In this document: in pieces, positions 25,521 through 33,957 of the stretch
Position numbering within the stretch: the first letter of the stretch is position 1
Layout of the letters: every line of letters starts with the position of its first letter
Source: Deltaproteobacteria bacterium
Lineage (GTDB): Bacteria; Myxococcota_A; UBA796; SXON01
Assembly: GCA_014191855.1 (NCBI GenBank)
Contig: BJHF01000001.1
Span: forward strand, 124,001 to 188,000
Direction of reading: 5' to 3'
DNA: 64,000 nucleotides
Notes under the pieces: generated by a model
What the model was told of the DNA's origin: nothing
Databases searched by the model: none
The model's input: only the letters and a program-made list of their open reading frames with translations
Program-made: the position numbers and the translations under genes

Positions 25521-26330
25521 CTACCCCGCCGGGAGTAGCCCCATCGCGATGAGCACGCCGACCACGAGGGCGAGCCCGATCCGCCACCCCGCGAACACCT
25601 CCATGCCGTGCGATTGCAGCCAGCCGACGAGCCACTTCACGGCCACCGCGGCGCTCACCCCAGCCGAGACGAAGCCGACGGCCAGCGGGGCGAACCCAAA
25701 GGCATCCACCATCTCTTTCCCGTGCTTCAACCCCGAGTAGCCGGTGGCGGCACCGAGAGTCATCAGGCCGAGCAGGAAGCTGAACTCCACGGCGGCGGGC
25801 ATCGCGACACCGAGCAGAACGGCGCCGAGGATCGTGGCGAGACTTCGTGAGGTTCCAGGCCACAAGGCGAGGCACTGGCACAGCCCGATCAGCGCCGCCG
25901 TGCGGAGATCGATCTGCTCCAAGGAGCGGGTGCCGGTGCGGCCGCGGGTGAGCAGGATCACCACCCCGCCGACCGCCCAGGCGACGACCACGGGCACGAG
26001 GCCGAACAGCAGCTCGTCGATCCGGTCGTCGAGCAAAAAGCCGATGATCGCGGCGGGGAAGAAGGCGACGACAAGATTGATCAGCAGCGCCCGACCCGCG
26101 GCGTCGCGACCGACAAGGCCGTTGAGGATCTGCAGGATTCGCGAGGAATATAGGCCCAGAACAGCGACGATGGCGCCGGCCTGAATGCAGATCGTGTAAG
26201 CATCGGCCGCTTCGCTCCGCTCGATCCCCAGCGCGCGCTCGGCGAGGAGCAGGTGGCCCGTGGAAGAGACGGGCAGAAACTCGGTAATCCCCTCGACGAT
26301 GCCGAGGATCAGCGCTTGCAAGAGGGTCAT
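25521..26330 (-). CDS. uppP: Undecaprenyl-diphosphatase
   Basis: The product has 269 residues, a normal UppP/BacA length. The two family motifs are present: EGITEFLPVSSTGHLLL near residues 11-27 and PGTSRS at about 158-163. About eight membrane helices are visible. The enzyme removes a phosphate from undecaprenyl diphosphate at the inner membrane, recycling the lipid carrier for peptidoglycan and other glycans, and overproduction is known to give bacitracin resistance. The ATG at 26330 overlaps the cytochrome stop as ATGA; longer in-frame starts would run into the upstream gene. Confidence 0.93.
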   Translation of the reverse strand: MTLLQALILGIVEGITEFLPVSSTGHLLLAERALGIERSEAADAYTICIQAGAIVAVLGLYSSRILQILNGLVGRDAAGRALLINLVVAFFPAAIIGFLLDDRIDELLFGLVPVVVAWAVGGVVILLTRGRTGTRSLEQIDLRTAALIGLCQCLALWPGTSRSLATILGAVLLGVAMPAAVEFSFLLGLMTLGAATGYSGLKHGKEMVDAFGFAPLAVGFVSAGVSAAVAVKWLVGWLQSHGMEVFAGWRIGLALVVGVLIAMGLLPAG

Positions 26331-26635
26331 GGGGCAGGCTTGGCCAACGATCGAAGGTAGGCGACGGTGTTGCTGAGCTGAACGTCGGTCAACTGGGTGA
26401 AGGCGCTCATCGGAGTGCCAGGTTTGCCGCTGCGAATCGAGGCGGCCACGTCGGTATCGGTGCGGGTGCTCCACCACGTGGCCTGCGTGAAGTCGGCCGG
26501 CTTCACCTTCAGCGCCATGGCAGCGGGCCCCTTGCCATCGCCAGCGATGCCGTGACAGGCGGTGCAGTTGGCCTCGAACACGGCCTTTCCAGCCGCAGGA
26601 TCAGCCGCGAGGGCCAGGGAGAGCAGCAGGATCAT
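26327..26635 (-). CDS. Small mono-haem cytochrome c
   Basis: The product has 102 residues. MILLLSLALAAD is a short export signal, followed by one class I haem site CTACH in FEANCTACHGIAGDGKGP. The methionine ligand is probably in the GTPMSAF segment, and the end LSNTVAYLRSLA is the usual C-terminal helix. It should be a periplasmic electron carrier. It is coupled to uppP by a 4-base overlap, an unusual pairing that probably reflects only cotranscription. Confidence 0.88.
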   Translation of the reverse strand: MILLLSLALAADPAAGKAVFEANCTACHGIAGDGKGPAAMALKVKPADFTQATWWSTRTDTDVAASIRSGKPGTPMSAFTQLTDVQLSNTVAYLRSLAKPAP

Positions 26636-26759
26636 GGGCAGAAGGTATCCGATCTGGGCGGTTCGCGCGGCCCGGTCCCCTCGGTCAGGCCCCCACGCAG
26701 CGAACCGCGCTCCCGTCGCGACGTTTGACACGGGGCCCGGAGGGGGTGAACCTCCGGGG

Positions 26760-28391
26760 ATGCTCTTGTGGCTCCTTGCCTGCGACTCCGCTCCGGTCCA
26801 CCCCGACACCGGCCCGGCCGAGGCAGGGGAGGATACGGCGGCGACGCTTCCCGGCGATACAAGCGGAGATTCTGGCGGCGAGGACACCGGCGACTCGGGC
26901 GGTTCAGACGATCCCTTCGGCTGTTCGTCGATCTACGATCAAGGCAAGCTCCCCGCCTTCGACCTGCAGATCGAGGCGATGGAGTGGCTGCGCCTGGAGT
27001 CCGACTTCGCGGCCGGGCGCAAGGACTACCACGAGGCGGAGCTTCGCTACGAGGACGAAGCGCTGCCGGTCATGGTGCGCCTCAAGGGGAATCCCAGCTT
27101 TTCGTGGTTCGGCGAGAAGCTGCAGTTCGTGATCTCGTTCAACGAGGTGGATCCCGACGCGCGCTTTCACGGCCTCCGAAAGATCGCCTTGGACGCCAGT
27201 TGGTACGACTCTACCGTGCTGCGGGATCGGCTCTCCTGGGCGATCATGCGAGACCGTGGCGAGCTCCCGGCCGCGTGCGCGAACAACGCCACGTTGAGCG
27301 TGAACGGCGAGTTCTATGGAGTGTACGGCAACATCGAGTACTTCGACCACGAGTACCTGGAACGCGCGTTCGGCAAGGAGTCGGCCGGGGGTACGCTCTG
27401 GAAGTACGGGTCCGAGCCCAAGGCCAACGAAGAGGCGGCGGACTACGACAAGCTGAACACGTTCTGGTCCACGACGAACGTCGCGACGTTGGAAACGCTT
27501 GGGGACGTGGAAGAATGGACGCGCGCCTGGGCGGCCGAGAGCGTGCTGGGGGACGACGACGGGTACGTGTGCTGCGCGCACAACTTCTACCTCTACGACC
27601 ACCCGACCGATGGAATCCTGTTCCTTCCTTGGGACTTCGACGACACCCTCGACATCGCGCCCTTCGATAGTGATCCGGAGTCCGGCTACGGACACGGCCT
27701 GTTCCAGCAGTCCATCTACCTGGCCGTGCTTCGGGATCCAGCGTGGCACGAAGTGTACGTGAACGAGATCGAGGCGATGAACGCTGCGATGGACCCGGAT
27801 GTTCGGCTGGCCGAGCTGGACCTGTGGGACGCACAGATCGCCGAGGCGGTGGCCGCAGACACGCTGCGAACCTGGGGCGACGAGGAGCGCGCACAGACGA
27901 TGGATCGCTTGCGGGCATGGCTGCCGGCGCGGCACGCCGCCGTGAACGCCTGGGTGGCCTGCGAACGCGGGAATCCCCCCGACGCAGACGGTGACGGCCT
28001 GGACGCCTGCGATGATCGGGACGATGGAACCCCGGTTTCCGCCGAGACGTGCAACGGCTTCGACGACGACAACAACGGCAAGATCGACGACACCGAGGCT
28101 TGCGACGTGTGCGCTCGACACGACCTCGACGGGCGCCACTTCGAGTATTGCTCGTGGCCCCGCACCGCCTCCGAAGCGGAGGTTCATTGCGAGGAGCGCG
28201 GCGGCGAGCTCGCCTCCCTCGACGACACCGAGAGCTACTACATGACGTTCTTCTGGGCGTGGCCCGATACCCAGGCGTGGTGGCTGGCGGGGCAGAACGG
28301 GGGCAACTGCCTCGCGTGGGATGAAGCTAGCTTCAACTTCGCGTATGTGTCGTGCGTAGAGGAGCACCCTTCGATCTGCGCCGTGCCGTAG
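26760..28391 (+). CDS. CotH-kinase lipoprotein with C-type-lectin-like tail
   Basis: The product has 543 residues. MLLWLLAC is an exceptionally short lipoprotein signal (Cys8). An acidic Thr/Gly linker follows. Residues about 70-400 match the CotH kinase family: LRYEDEALPVMVRLKGNPS, KIALDASWYDSTVLRDRL, LSVNGEFYGVYGNIEYFDHE and the metal-binding LPWDFDDT. CotH proteins are secreted kinases, some phosphorylating surface proteins. After a DADGDGLDACDD calcium-type segment and a CNGFDDDNNG box, the last 95 residues resemble a C-type lectin domain (CSWPRTASEAEVHCEERGG, then CLAWDEASFNFAYVSC). The start is chosen for the lipobox; the frame is open upstream but overlaps the divergent cytochrome gene. 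Confidence 0.8.
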   Translation: MLLWLLACDSAPVHPDTGPAEAGEDTAATLPGDTSGDSGGEDTGDSGGSDDPFGCSSIYDQGKLPAFDLQIEAMEWLRLESDFAAGRKDYHEAELRYEDEALPVMVRLKGNPSFSWFGEKLQFVISFNEVDPDARFHGLRKIALDASWYDSTVLRDRLSWAIMRDRGELPAACANNATLSVNGEFYGVYGNIEYFDHEYLERAFGKESAGGTLWKYGSEPKANEEAADYDKLNTFWSTTNVATLETLGDVEEWTRAWAAESVLGDDDGYVCCAHNFYLYDHPTDGILFLPWDFDDTLDIAPFDSDPESGYGHGLFQQSIYLAVLRDPAWHEVYVNEIEAMNAAMDPDVRLAELDLWDAQIAEAVAADTLRTWGDEERAQTMDRLRAWLPARHAAVNAWVACERGNPPDADGDGLDACDDRDDGTPVSAETCNGFDDDNNGKIDDTEACDVCARHDLDGRHFEYCSWPRTASEAEVHCEERGGELASLDDTESYYMTFFWAWPDTQAWWLAGQNGGNCLAWDEASFNFAYVSCVEEHPSICAVP

Positions 28392-28412
28392 CCGCGGCGC
28401 CCAGCCCGGTGC

Positions 28413-28886
28413 TCAGTTCTCTTTGTCCCCGTCTTCGTCCTTGTCGTCCTTGTCTTTTTGGGCCTCGGTGCGCCCCTGGAGCGCATCCTGCAGGTAGATG
28501 AGGATCCGGCGCGCATCGTGCTTGTCGATGTCTTCTTTATAGGCCGGCATCCGACCCTTTCCGTCCTGGATCACCTTCACCAACGCATCGAACTGCGCTT
28601 GGGAGACCTTGCTCTCCAACGTCGGAACGCCATCCGGCAGCGCGGTGGCGGCGGGACCATCGCCCTTGCCCTCTTCACCGTGGCACTGCCAGCAGCTCTG
28701 GAGCCACAGCTCCCGGCCACGCTCCCGGTCTGGGGGGCGTTTGCTCGGCACCGCGTACTTCTTCGGGGTCTTCGCCGTCGACTTCGCGGTCGGGGCAGCC
28801 GCGCTCGCGACGGGCATCGCGACCGCCGCCAGACCCGTGGCCAGGCACAGGGCGAAGGCGGCGCGGGCGGTGAAGCGGGCGGTCAT
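28413..28886 (-). CDS. Exported mono-haem cytochrome c
   Basis: The product has 157 residues. A signal peptide ends near ASAAAPT, then a Lys/Pro-rich linker. One haem site CWQCH lies in LWLQSCWQCHGEEGKGDGPA at about residues 65-69. A GRMPAYKEDI segment supplies the likely Met ligand. The C-terminal 20 residues are highly charged (KDKDDKDEDGD). It is a periplasmic electron carrier by family. It follows the SRPBCC gene by 9 bp. Confidence 0.85.
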   Translation of the reverse strand: MTARFTARAAFALCLATGLAAVAMPVASAAAPTAKSTAKTPKKYAVPSKRPPDRERGRELWLQSCWQCHGEEGKGDGPAATALPDGVPTLESKVSQAQFDALVKVIQDGKGRMPAYKEDIDKHDARRILIYLQDALQGRTEAQKDKDDKDEDGDKEN

Positions 28887-28895
28887 CGTGGCGGC

Positions 28896-29336
28896 CTAAC
28901 GCGGTGCTTCGAGCACGGCCTTGAGCTTCGCGAGGTCTGCGGCGTTGGCGCGCCGCATCATCATCGCCATGAACGGGGCGACCAAGGCCGAGAAGCCTGT
29001 AGGCTCGCCTCGGTTTCGCAGGGTCATCCGGGTGCCCGCACCCTCCTCGGCCCAGGTGTAGGTCGTCTCCATCGGGAACGGCCCCTCCGTGGTGGACATC
29101 ACCAGGCGCTCACCTGGAACCAGCTCGCGAATCTCGTAGGTGTACGCGAGGCGGCGACCGAGGAAATGCGCGACGAACGCGATGCGCGACCCGACGGCCA
29201 GCGGCGCGGGGGTTTGCCACTCCACCGACTTGATGTTCACGTACCACTCGGGTGCGCGGGAGGGATCCCCGGCGAACGCCGCGACCTCGGCGGCCGGGCG
29301 GTTGATCAGGAGCTCGGTCAGCACATCGACGGGCAT
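28896..29336 (-). CDS. SRPBCC (START/polyketide cyclase-like) ligand-binding protein
   Basis: The product has 146 residues. The pattern VLTELLINRPAAEVAAFAGD, then APEWYVNIKSVEW, then RIAFVAHFLGRRLAYTYEI and TTYTWAEEGAGTRMTLRNRG is the helix-grip order of the SRPBCC superfamily. Such proteins bind a hydrophobic ligand. The ligand is not predictable. The ATG at 29336 begins at the domain edge; the frame extends upstream but is low-complexity. Confidence 0.75.
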   Translation of the reverse strand: MPVDVLTELLINRPAAEVAAFAGDPSRAPEWYVNIKSVEWQTPAPLAVGSRIAFVAHFLGRRLAYTYEIRELVPGERLVMSTTEGPFPMETTYTWAEEGAGTRMTLRNRGEPTGFSALVAPFMAMMMRRANAADLAKLKAVLEAPR

Positions 29337-29567
29337 TCGGTGGGGTAACCCACGGGGGGGGCCAACTGCGGGCCGACCACATGCCTGAGCGCGAGAGCCC
29401 GGATAGAAGCTGCGGATGAAGCCGCCCCGACTGCGGATGGCACGCCAAGATTCGTGGGCTGCGGTGGGGCGGCTCGCCGAGCCGACTGAGCTCGCTCGGC
29501 CGGGGGCGTCCGGTGCCTCGATGCAGGACGCAGATCCCGCCGTTGGGTTGCGCAAGTTGGGCGCGCG

Positions 29568-29863
29568 ATGACCGCCTCCACCCTGTTCTGGCAGCTCGCA
29601 GCTGAGCTGCAGGCGGAGAACCCGGCCGTGGTGGAGGGGACGATCATGAAGGTCCGCTGCCTTCGGGTTGGCACGGAGTTCGTCGCATTGGTTGACTACA
29701 AAGACGCGTGGACGAGTTGATCGCCGAGGGTGTGGGGCGACCGTTTGGTCCGGCGGGCAAGGTGTTTCGCGAGTGGGTCTCCTTGCCGGTGGAGGATCGG
29801 GCGCGATGGCTGGCCGCGCTGCGGGAGGGGGTCGCCCACGCGTCGCGTGAGGCCGGGCGCTGA
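29568..29863 (+). pseudogene. Frameshifted TfoX/YjbR-like small protein
   Basis: An ATG at 29568 gives MTASTLFWQLAAELQAENPA followed by VVEGTIMKVRCLRVGTEFVA and stops at 29715-29717. A second frame then takes over with RVDELIAEGVGRPFGPAGKV and FREWVSLPVEDRARWLAAL, ending in TGA at 29861. Read together they look like one TfoX-N/YjbR-type protein of about 100 residues missing a short central piece (the usual glycine-rich turn and strand). A small deletion with frameshift explains this. The region from 29337 to 29567 shows no gene. Confidence 0.65.
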
Positions 29864-29926
29864 CGCCGGAGCCTGAAGGTCCCGGGTGGACCCCTGCGTC
29901 GCAGTGCCCGAAGGGGGCACCGTGGG

Positions 29927-30961
29927 TCAGATCGGCTTGATCGCGGAAACCCAGGAAGGCGGCGTCCTTTTTCCGTAGCGTGCTCGGTACTCCGCCGGCG
30001 CCAGGCCGGTGGTGCGGACAAAGATCCTGCGGAACGCCGAAACATCGGCGTACTGGAAGCGCGCCGCGACGGCAGAGACGCGCTCGTCTGTGGTCTCGAG
30101 CACCCGGCGGGCCGCCTCGATCCGCGCCTGTTGGATGTAGGAGAGCGGGCTGGCTCCGGTGGCGCTCTGGAAACGCCGCGTGAACGTGCGTGCGCTCATA
30201 CCGGCAACTCGCGCGAGGGCCGGAATCGTGAGATCGCCGTCGAGGCCGGCCTCAATTCGCTGCTGGATCGCGAGGATCTGCTGGTCTCCGTGGTTCTTCT
30301 GGGCGTGGAGGCCCGCGTACGCGCTCTGGGGCGACTTGTTCACGTCCACCAGGAACATCCTGGAGGCGGCTCGCCCAACGTCGCGGCCCAACAGCCGCTC
30401 CACGAGCAGGAGCGTGAGGTTGAGGAAGGAGGTAGCCCCGCCCGAGGTGATTACCCGCCCGGTGTCCACCAGCACGGCCTCGGGGGCGAGGCGAACCTCG
30501 GGATACAAGGCTGCAAACAGGGGTTGAAAGGCCCAGTGCGTCGTGGCGACGCGCCCGCGGAGAACGCCGGCCGCACCCAGGATGAACGCCCCCGTGCACA
30601 CCGAGGCGACGTCGCCGCCCCCTTCGTACACCTTGCGAACCAGCGCAATCGCCGCGGCGTTGGCGCCGAGGTTTGTCACGATGTCGGGGTCGATGGCGGG
30701 CACGATGAGGAGATCGAGATCGGGCGCCTCGCCGATCGTGGCGTCACACCGCAGCTCGATCCCGCCGTTGCAATTCACGGTGGTCGAGGGGCCGCCGGAG
30801 ATCAGCAACACGTCAATTCGGCGCTCACCGGGGCCAAGGAGCTGCGACTTGCGCAGCAGGTCCACCACGCCGATGGGCACGATCGGCGGGCCTTCCGCGA
30901 GGGCGAGCACGCCAACCCGGTAGACGTGGACTTCAGGATCGGGCGTTGCGGTCATCGGCAC
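29927..30961 (-). CDS. GlxA-family transcriptional regulator (DJ-1/PfpI plus AraC)
   Basis: The product has 344 residues. The N-terminal 190 residues form a DJ-1/PfpI domain (RVGVLALAEGPPIVPIGVVD and the nucleophile-elbow-like DVASVCTGAFILGAAG). The C-terminal 100 residues hold an AraC double helix-turn-helix: LTIPALARVAGMSARTFTRR and VSAVAARFQYADVSAFRRIF. This combination is that of GlxA/FtrA-type activators, which respond to small metabolites and control neighbouring genes. The next gene downstream is a fragment; a small membrane protein lies upstream on the same strand 68 bp away, so a regulatory target is not clear. Confidence 0.9.
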   Translation of the reverse strand: MPMTATPDPEVHVYRVGVLALAEGPPIVPIGVVDLLRKSQLLGPGERRIDVLLISGGPSTTVNCNGGIELRCDATIGEAPDLDLLIVPAIDPDIVTNLGANAAAIALVRKVYEGGGDVASVCTGAFILGAAGVLRGRVATTHWAFQPLFAALYPEVRLAPEAVLVDTGRVITSGGATSFLNLTLLLVERLLGRDVGRAASRMFLVDVNKSPQSAYAGLHAQKNHGDQQILAIQQRIEAGLDGDLTIPALARVAGMSARTFTRRFQSATGASPLSYIQQARIEAARRVLETTDERVSAVAARFQYADVSAFRRIFVRTTGLAPAEYRARYGKRTPPSWVSAIKPI

Positions 30962-31029
30962 CTCCGACGGCGTGTCCTATCCGGGAGCAGTGGTGTGGCT
31001 CCGCGTCCGGCGGCGCCTGACCCGCGCCG

Positions 31030-31410
31030 TTACCGCGCGGGCGGACGCGCGAGGAAGTACGCGAACGCCGCGCCGAACACGACGTGGACACCGACGTCGC
31101 CGTAAACCGACTCGTTCGCGAGGCCGGAGCTCAACGCAAAGGCGTTGACCCCGAGCGCGGCGAGATGGGTGGCGAGGTTTCCCGCCATCACCGGGCGCAG
31201 CGCGAGGCCATCGCCGGCCCCAAGGGCGGAAAAGTTCAGAATTGCAAAGCCGAACAGTAGCGTTCCCTGTGCACGACCCACCAGCGCCTGACCCGCGTCG
31301 AGCGTCAACCCCTGGCCCGCGAAGAAGGCCTGCGGGTTGAGCATGAGCACGAGCGACAGCCCGAGCGCGAGCAGGCCCGAGAGCACCAGAAGAACTTGAA
31401 TTTTCCGCAT
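31030..31410 (-). CDS. Small four-helix membrane protein of unknown function
   Basis: The product has 126 residues from the ATG at 31410, which has GGAG 7 nt upstream; a GTG at 31428 is less likely. Four hydrophobic segments are visible: VLLVLSGLLALGLSLVLML, TLLFGFAILNFSAL, AGNLATHLAALGVNAFAL and VHVVFGAAFAYFLA. The pattern resembles DUF4345-like inner-membrane proteins. It lies upstream of the GlxA-type regulator on the same strand. Confidence 0.6.
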   Translation of the reverse strand: MRKIQVLLVLSGLLALGLSLVLMLNPQAFFAGQGLTLDAGQALVGRAQGTLLFGFAILNFSALGAGDGLALRPVMAGNLATHLAALGVNAFALSSGLANESVYGDVGVHVVFGAAFAYFLARPPAR

Positions 31411-31484
31411 GTGAGCTCCGACGAACACTCAGCTAACGAGGTGGTCTGGGGCCCGACAGGTGGCGAATCGGACAATCTTGGTGG

Positions 31485-32978
31485 GTGAATCGGCCAGGGC
31501 CCGGGTGTCGGCGCCACTCGCCCAGCGAAACGGATGCCGCACCAACGAGAAGCTCCGGCCCTCACGGATCGTTGCGGCCACATCGCGTGGTGTTCGCGGG
31601 AAACGAGGCCCTCGGCTTCGACGCGATCGACCGGAGCACCAACGCGATCTCACCCGAGTGGACGATCGACGGCGCCGTGCGGTGGGGCGCCTCGGGCGCG
31701 CCGCGGGTGCTCGCCGTCGCCACCGACCGAGAGGTGGGCTGGTGGTACGGGCGACCCGATCCCGCGGCCCCGCGTCCGCCTGCGACCAGCCCGATCCCCT
31801 ATTACAACGCCGCTGTCATGGGCCGCTTCGGCGGCGAAGCGCCCGTCGATCTCGCGTGGACCAGCGGGGGCAAGGCGTACGGTGTGCCTGGAACCGCCGC
31901 TGCAACCTGCGCGGACGCCGACGGAGATGGCGCGAGCGCACCCGAGGACGGCAACGACGCACACATCCGCGTTCGGCCCTTCGCGCCGGAGGAATTGAAC
32001 GGGATCGACGACCATGGCGACGGCGCGGTCGACGAATCCACCGCCGCAGCGCCCGCGCTGCTGGTGGAGGTGGCCGGCGAGCGCAACGACGCGCTTACAC
32101 AGGTGGGCCTGGTCGCCTGGTGGGCCTGGTCGGCCTACGGAGGCACCTACGCCCTGTACAGCACCGCCGCGGCGGAGCGGCTGCTGGTCGGCACCCTCGT
32201 TTCTGGAAACTCCACGGAGGTCCCGGTGGACGGCGCCGTGGCCCACCTCGCGGTCGCGGGCGACCTCGACGCCGACGGCCACGCTGATCTCCTGGCGCGT
32301 GGAGGCCACTACGATGCGTCGCTCGACTGGGCGTTCGTGCAGCGCATGGCGAGGGTAGCCGGTGATTCCCTCGCGGCCGAGTCCATCGACGGTCTGGGCA
32401 GCCCCGCGCCGGTTGGCCCGGTCGACCTCAACCGCGATGGCTACGACGATCTCCTCGTCGCCGAGGGGGCGGGCGACTTCTGGCTCGGCCCGCTCTCCGA
32501 TGCCACGGCGGTGACGGCGGCCGGCGCGAGCGGCCAGTTCACCGGCCTACCCGAGCACGTCGAGGCTGGGGACCTCGATGGCGACGGCGCAAGCGATCTC
32601 ATGGGAACGGGGGCGACCGGCCTGGCCGTTGCTTTCGGCCCGTGGAAGGCGGCGAACTGGGACTTTATGGCCGAGGCCGAGGTGAACGTGGGCGATCGCC
32701 CGGCGGCGGCGCTCGCCTGGAACGCCGACTGGCTGTTCATGGCGACCTCGAGTGACGACTGGCAGCCACCGCCCATGAGGGCACGCGCGGCGGCTGGGCC
32801 GGCGGGATCGCAATCCGGCTCGCAGAGATGGTTTCCAGCCTCGATTGAGCCGAAGCACGGACGGCCGTGGTCCGCGTCATGCTCTGCGCCGGCGACCGGG
32901 AGCTTGCTCGCGACGCCAGACCCGTTCGTCCACGTTCGCTTGAACTCGCCATACCGGGCGTTCACGCGACCGATGTGA
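31485..32978 (+). CDS. FG-GAP repeat protein fragment, probably decayed
   Basis: The open frame has 497 codons. Residues about 35-430 contain FG-GAP-type units (AVAGDLDADGHADLLARGG, PVDLNRDGYDDLLVAEGAG, AGDLDGDGASDLMGTG) and a degenerate calcium-type box ELNGIDDHGDGAVDE. The first 35 residues have no signal peptide and look non-coding; the last 70 (after SSDDWQPP) are low-complexity and do not continue the fold. This fits a surface beta-propeller protein that has lost its N-terminus and suffered a frameshift near its end. The true start cannot be decided. Confidence 0.45.
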   Translation: MNRPGPGCRRHSPSETDAAPTRSSGPHGSLRPHRVVFAGNEALGFDAIDRSTNAISPEWTIDGAVRWGASGAPRVLAVATDREVGWWYGRPDPAAPRPPATSPIPYYNAAVMGRFGGEAPVDLAWTSGGKAYGVPGTAAATCADADGDGASAPEDGNDAHIRVRPFAPEELNGIDDHGDGAVDESTAAAPALLVEVAGERNDALTQVGLVAWWAWSAYGGTYALYSTAAAERLLVGTLVSGNSTEVPVDGAVAHLAVAGDLDADGHADLLARGGHYDASLDWAFVQRMARVAGDSLAAESIDGLGSPAPVGPVDLNRDGYDDLLVAEGAGDFWLGPLSDATAVTAAGASGQFTGLPEHVEAGDLDGDGASDLMGTGATGLAVAFGPWKAANWDFMAEAEVNVGDRPAAALAWNADWLFMATSSDDWQPPPMRARAAAGPAGSQSGSQRWFPASIEPKHGRPWSASCSAPATGSLLATPDPFVHVRLNSPYRAFTRPM

Positions 32979-33020
32979 ACCGACCGTACCGCCGCGTCGC
33001 GCTCGCACAGCCGCGCTCGA

Positions 33021-33061
33021 GCCCAAAAATCAAGAACCCTCCAGTGTTTTCACTGGAGGGT
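33021..33061 (-). terminator. Orphan intrinsic terminator
   Basis: ACCCTCCAGTG (33036-33046) and CACTGGAGGGT (33051-33061) form a perfect 11-bp stem with a TTTT loop. On the minus strand the stem is followed by TTCTTGATTTTTGG. No gene is seen immediately upstream on that strand, only the tRNA-3'-end-like element at 33067. Confidence 0.7.
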
Positions 33062-33066
33062 CCAAG

Positions 33067-33097
33067 ATGGCAGGGTGTACTGGAAACAGTTCTAACT
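33067..33097. repeat. tRNA-3'-end-like element, second copy
   Basis: ATGGCAGGGTGTACTGGAAA and the following bases match 23836-23866 at 27 of 31 positions. On the minus strand it reads into …TACACCCTGCCA, 5 bp before the orphan terminator. It looks like the remnant of a tRNA or attachment site; no complete tRNA can be folded. The interval 32979-33307 otherwise holds only the terminator and the vapB operator. Confidence 0.5.
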
Positions 33098-33277
33098 TGC
33101 TGCTTCGTCCCGGGGCGCGAGGTGAGGGTTCAAATGAGTCAGTACAAGCTCGTCATCTCGAAGGCCGCTCCCGCGGATACGCTGGGTCGCTGAAGTTCGG
33201 GGTCGACAGTACCCGCGGGGGCGGATGGGGCAACGGGTGTTCAGGTCGTTGACCGATGGCCGCTCTTCAAACCTGTG

Positions 33278-33297
33278 ATACAATGTATACGTTGTAT
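33278..33297 (+). promoter_or_regulatory. Operator-like palindrome before vapB
   Basis: ATACAA (33278-33283) and TTGTAT (33292-33297) form an inverted repeat around TGTATACG, an AT-rich island in GC-rich DNA 11 nt upstream of the antitoxin ATG. It includes -10-like hexamers TACAAT and TATACG. A ribbon-helix-helix antitoxin could bind here. Confidence 0.55.
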
Positions 33298-33307
33298 AGG
33301 AGTCATC

Positions 33308-33538
33308 ATGTCGCGCGTCGCCCATATTCGCCTTGATGCCCCATCGGAGGCGATCCTCGACCGGTTGACCCGGGAGACCGGTCGCTCGCCCTCTGAACTG
33401 GTGCGCGAAGGGCTCCGTCTCGTGGCTGCGGCAACCCCGTCGGCGGGCACGCCCGAAGTCGTGGGACTCGGCGCGTTTGAGTCGGGAAAGCCCGACCTCG
33501 GGTCGAACAAGGCACACCTTCGAGGGTTCGGGCAGTGA
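33308..33538 (+). CDS. Ribbon-helix-helix antitoxin of a PIN-domain toxin
   Basis: The product has 76 residues. The N-terminus MSRVAHIRLDAPSEAILDRL followed by RETGRSPSELVREGLRLV is a ribbon-helix-helix DNA-binding fold. The C-terminal 30 residues are likely unstructured until they bind the toxin. AGGAG precedes the ATG by 6 nt. The stop overlaps the toxin GTG (GTGA), the usual antitoxin-toxin coupling. Autoregulation through the palindrome at 33278 is inferred. Confidence 0.82.
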   Translation: MSRVAHIRLDAPSEAILDRLTRETGRSPSELVREGLRLVAAATPSAGTPEVVGLGAFESGKPDLGSNKAHLRGFGQ

Positions 33539-33957
33539 GCCAGTCGGTCCTTCTCGACACGGGCGTGATCGTCGCGCTGCTCGACCGCAGCGAGCGGCGC
33601 CACGCGGATTGCGCGCGTGCGATTCAGGGGCTCGGCGCGACATTGATCACCTGCGAGGCAGTGTTGGCGGAAGCCTGCTACCTGCTACGCGGCGTGCAGG
33701 GCGCCTCGGCGGCCGTGCTCGCGAATGTAGGGAAAGGCACCTTTCAGATTCCCTTTCACCTGGCATCTGAGGCGGGTGATGTGGCGACGCTGATGGAGCG
33801 CTACGCCGATGTGCCGATGGACCTTGCGGATGCCAGCCTCGTCCGGCTTGCCGAGCTCGTCGACACGCCCCGAATTCTCACTCTGGACGCGGATTTTCGA
33901 ACGTACCGCTGGCAGCGGCGCCGGGTCTTCGACCTGCTCGTAGAGCCCGGAACCTGA
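33535..33957 (+). CDS. VapC-family PIN-domain ribonuclease toxin
   Basis: The product has 140 residues from a GTG that overlaps the antitoxin stop. The acidic PIN residues are visible: Asp in VLLDTGVIVALLD, Glu in TCEAVLAEACYLL, Asp in MDLADASLVRLAEL and Asp in ILTLDADF. The Mg2+-dependent RNase activity is known for the family; the RNA target is not predictable. This PIN subgroup differs from the two other VapC proteins in the window. Confidence 0.88.
   Translation: MSQSVLLDTGVIVALLDRSERRHADCARAIQGLGATLITCEAVLAEACYLLRGVQGASAAVLANVGKGTFQIPFHLASEAGDVATLMERYADVPMDLADASLVRLAELVDTPRILTLDADFRTYRWQRRRVFDLLVEPGT

Noticed and set aside
26327-28886. A single electron-transfer operon joining the two small cytochromes.
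   Set aside because: They are separated by the plus-strand CotH gene and belong to different transcripts.
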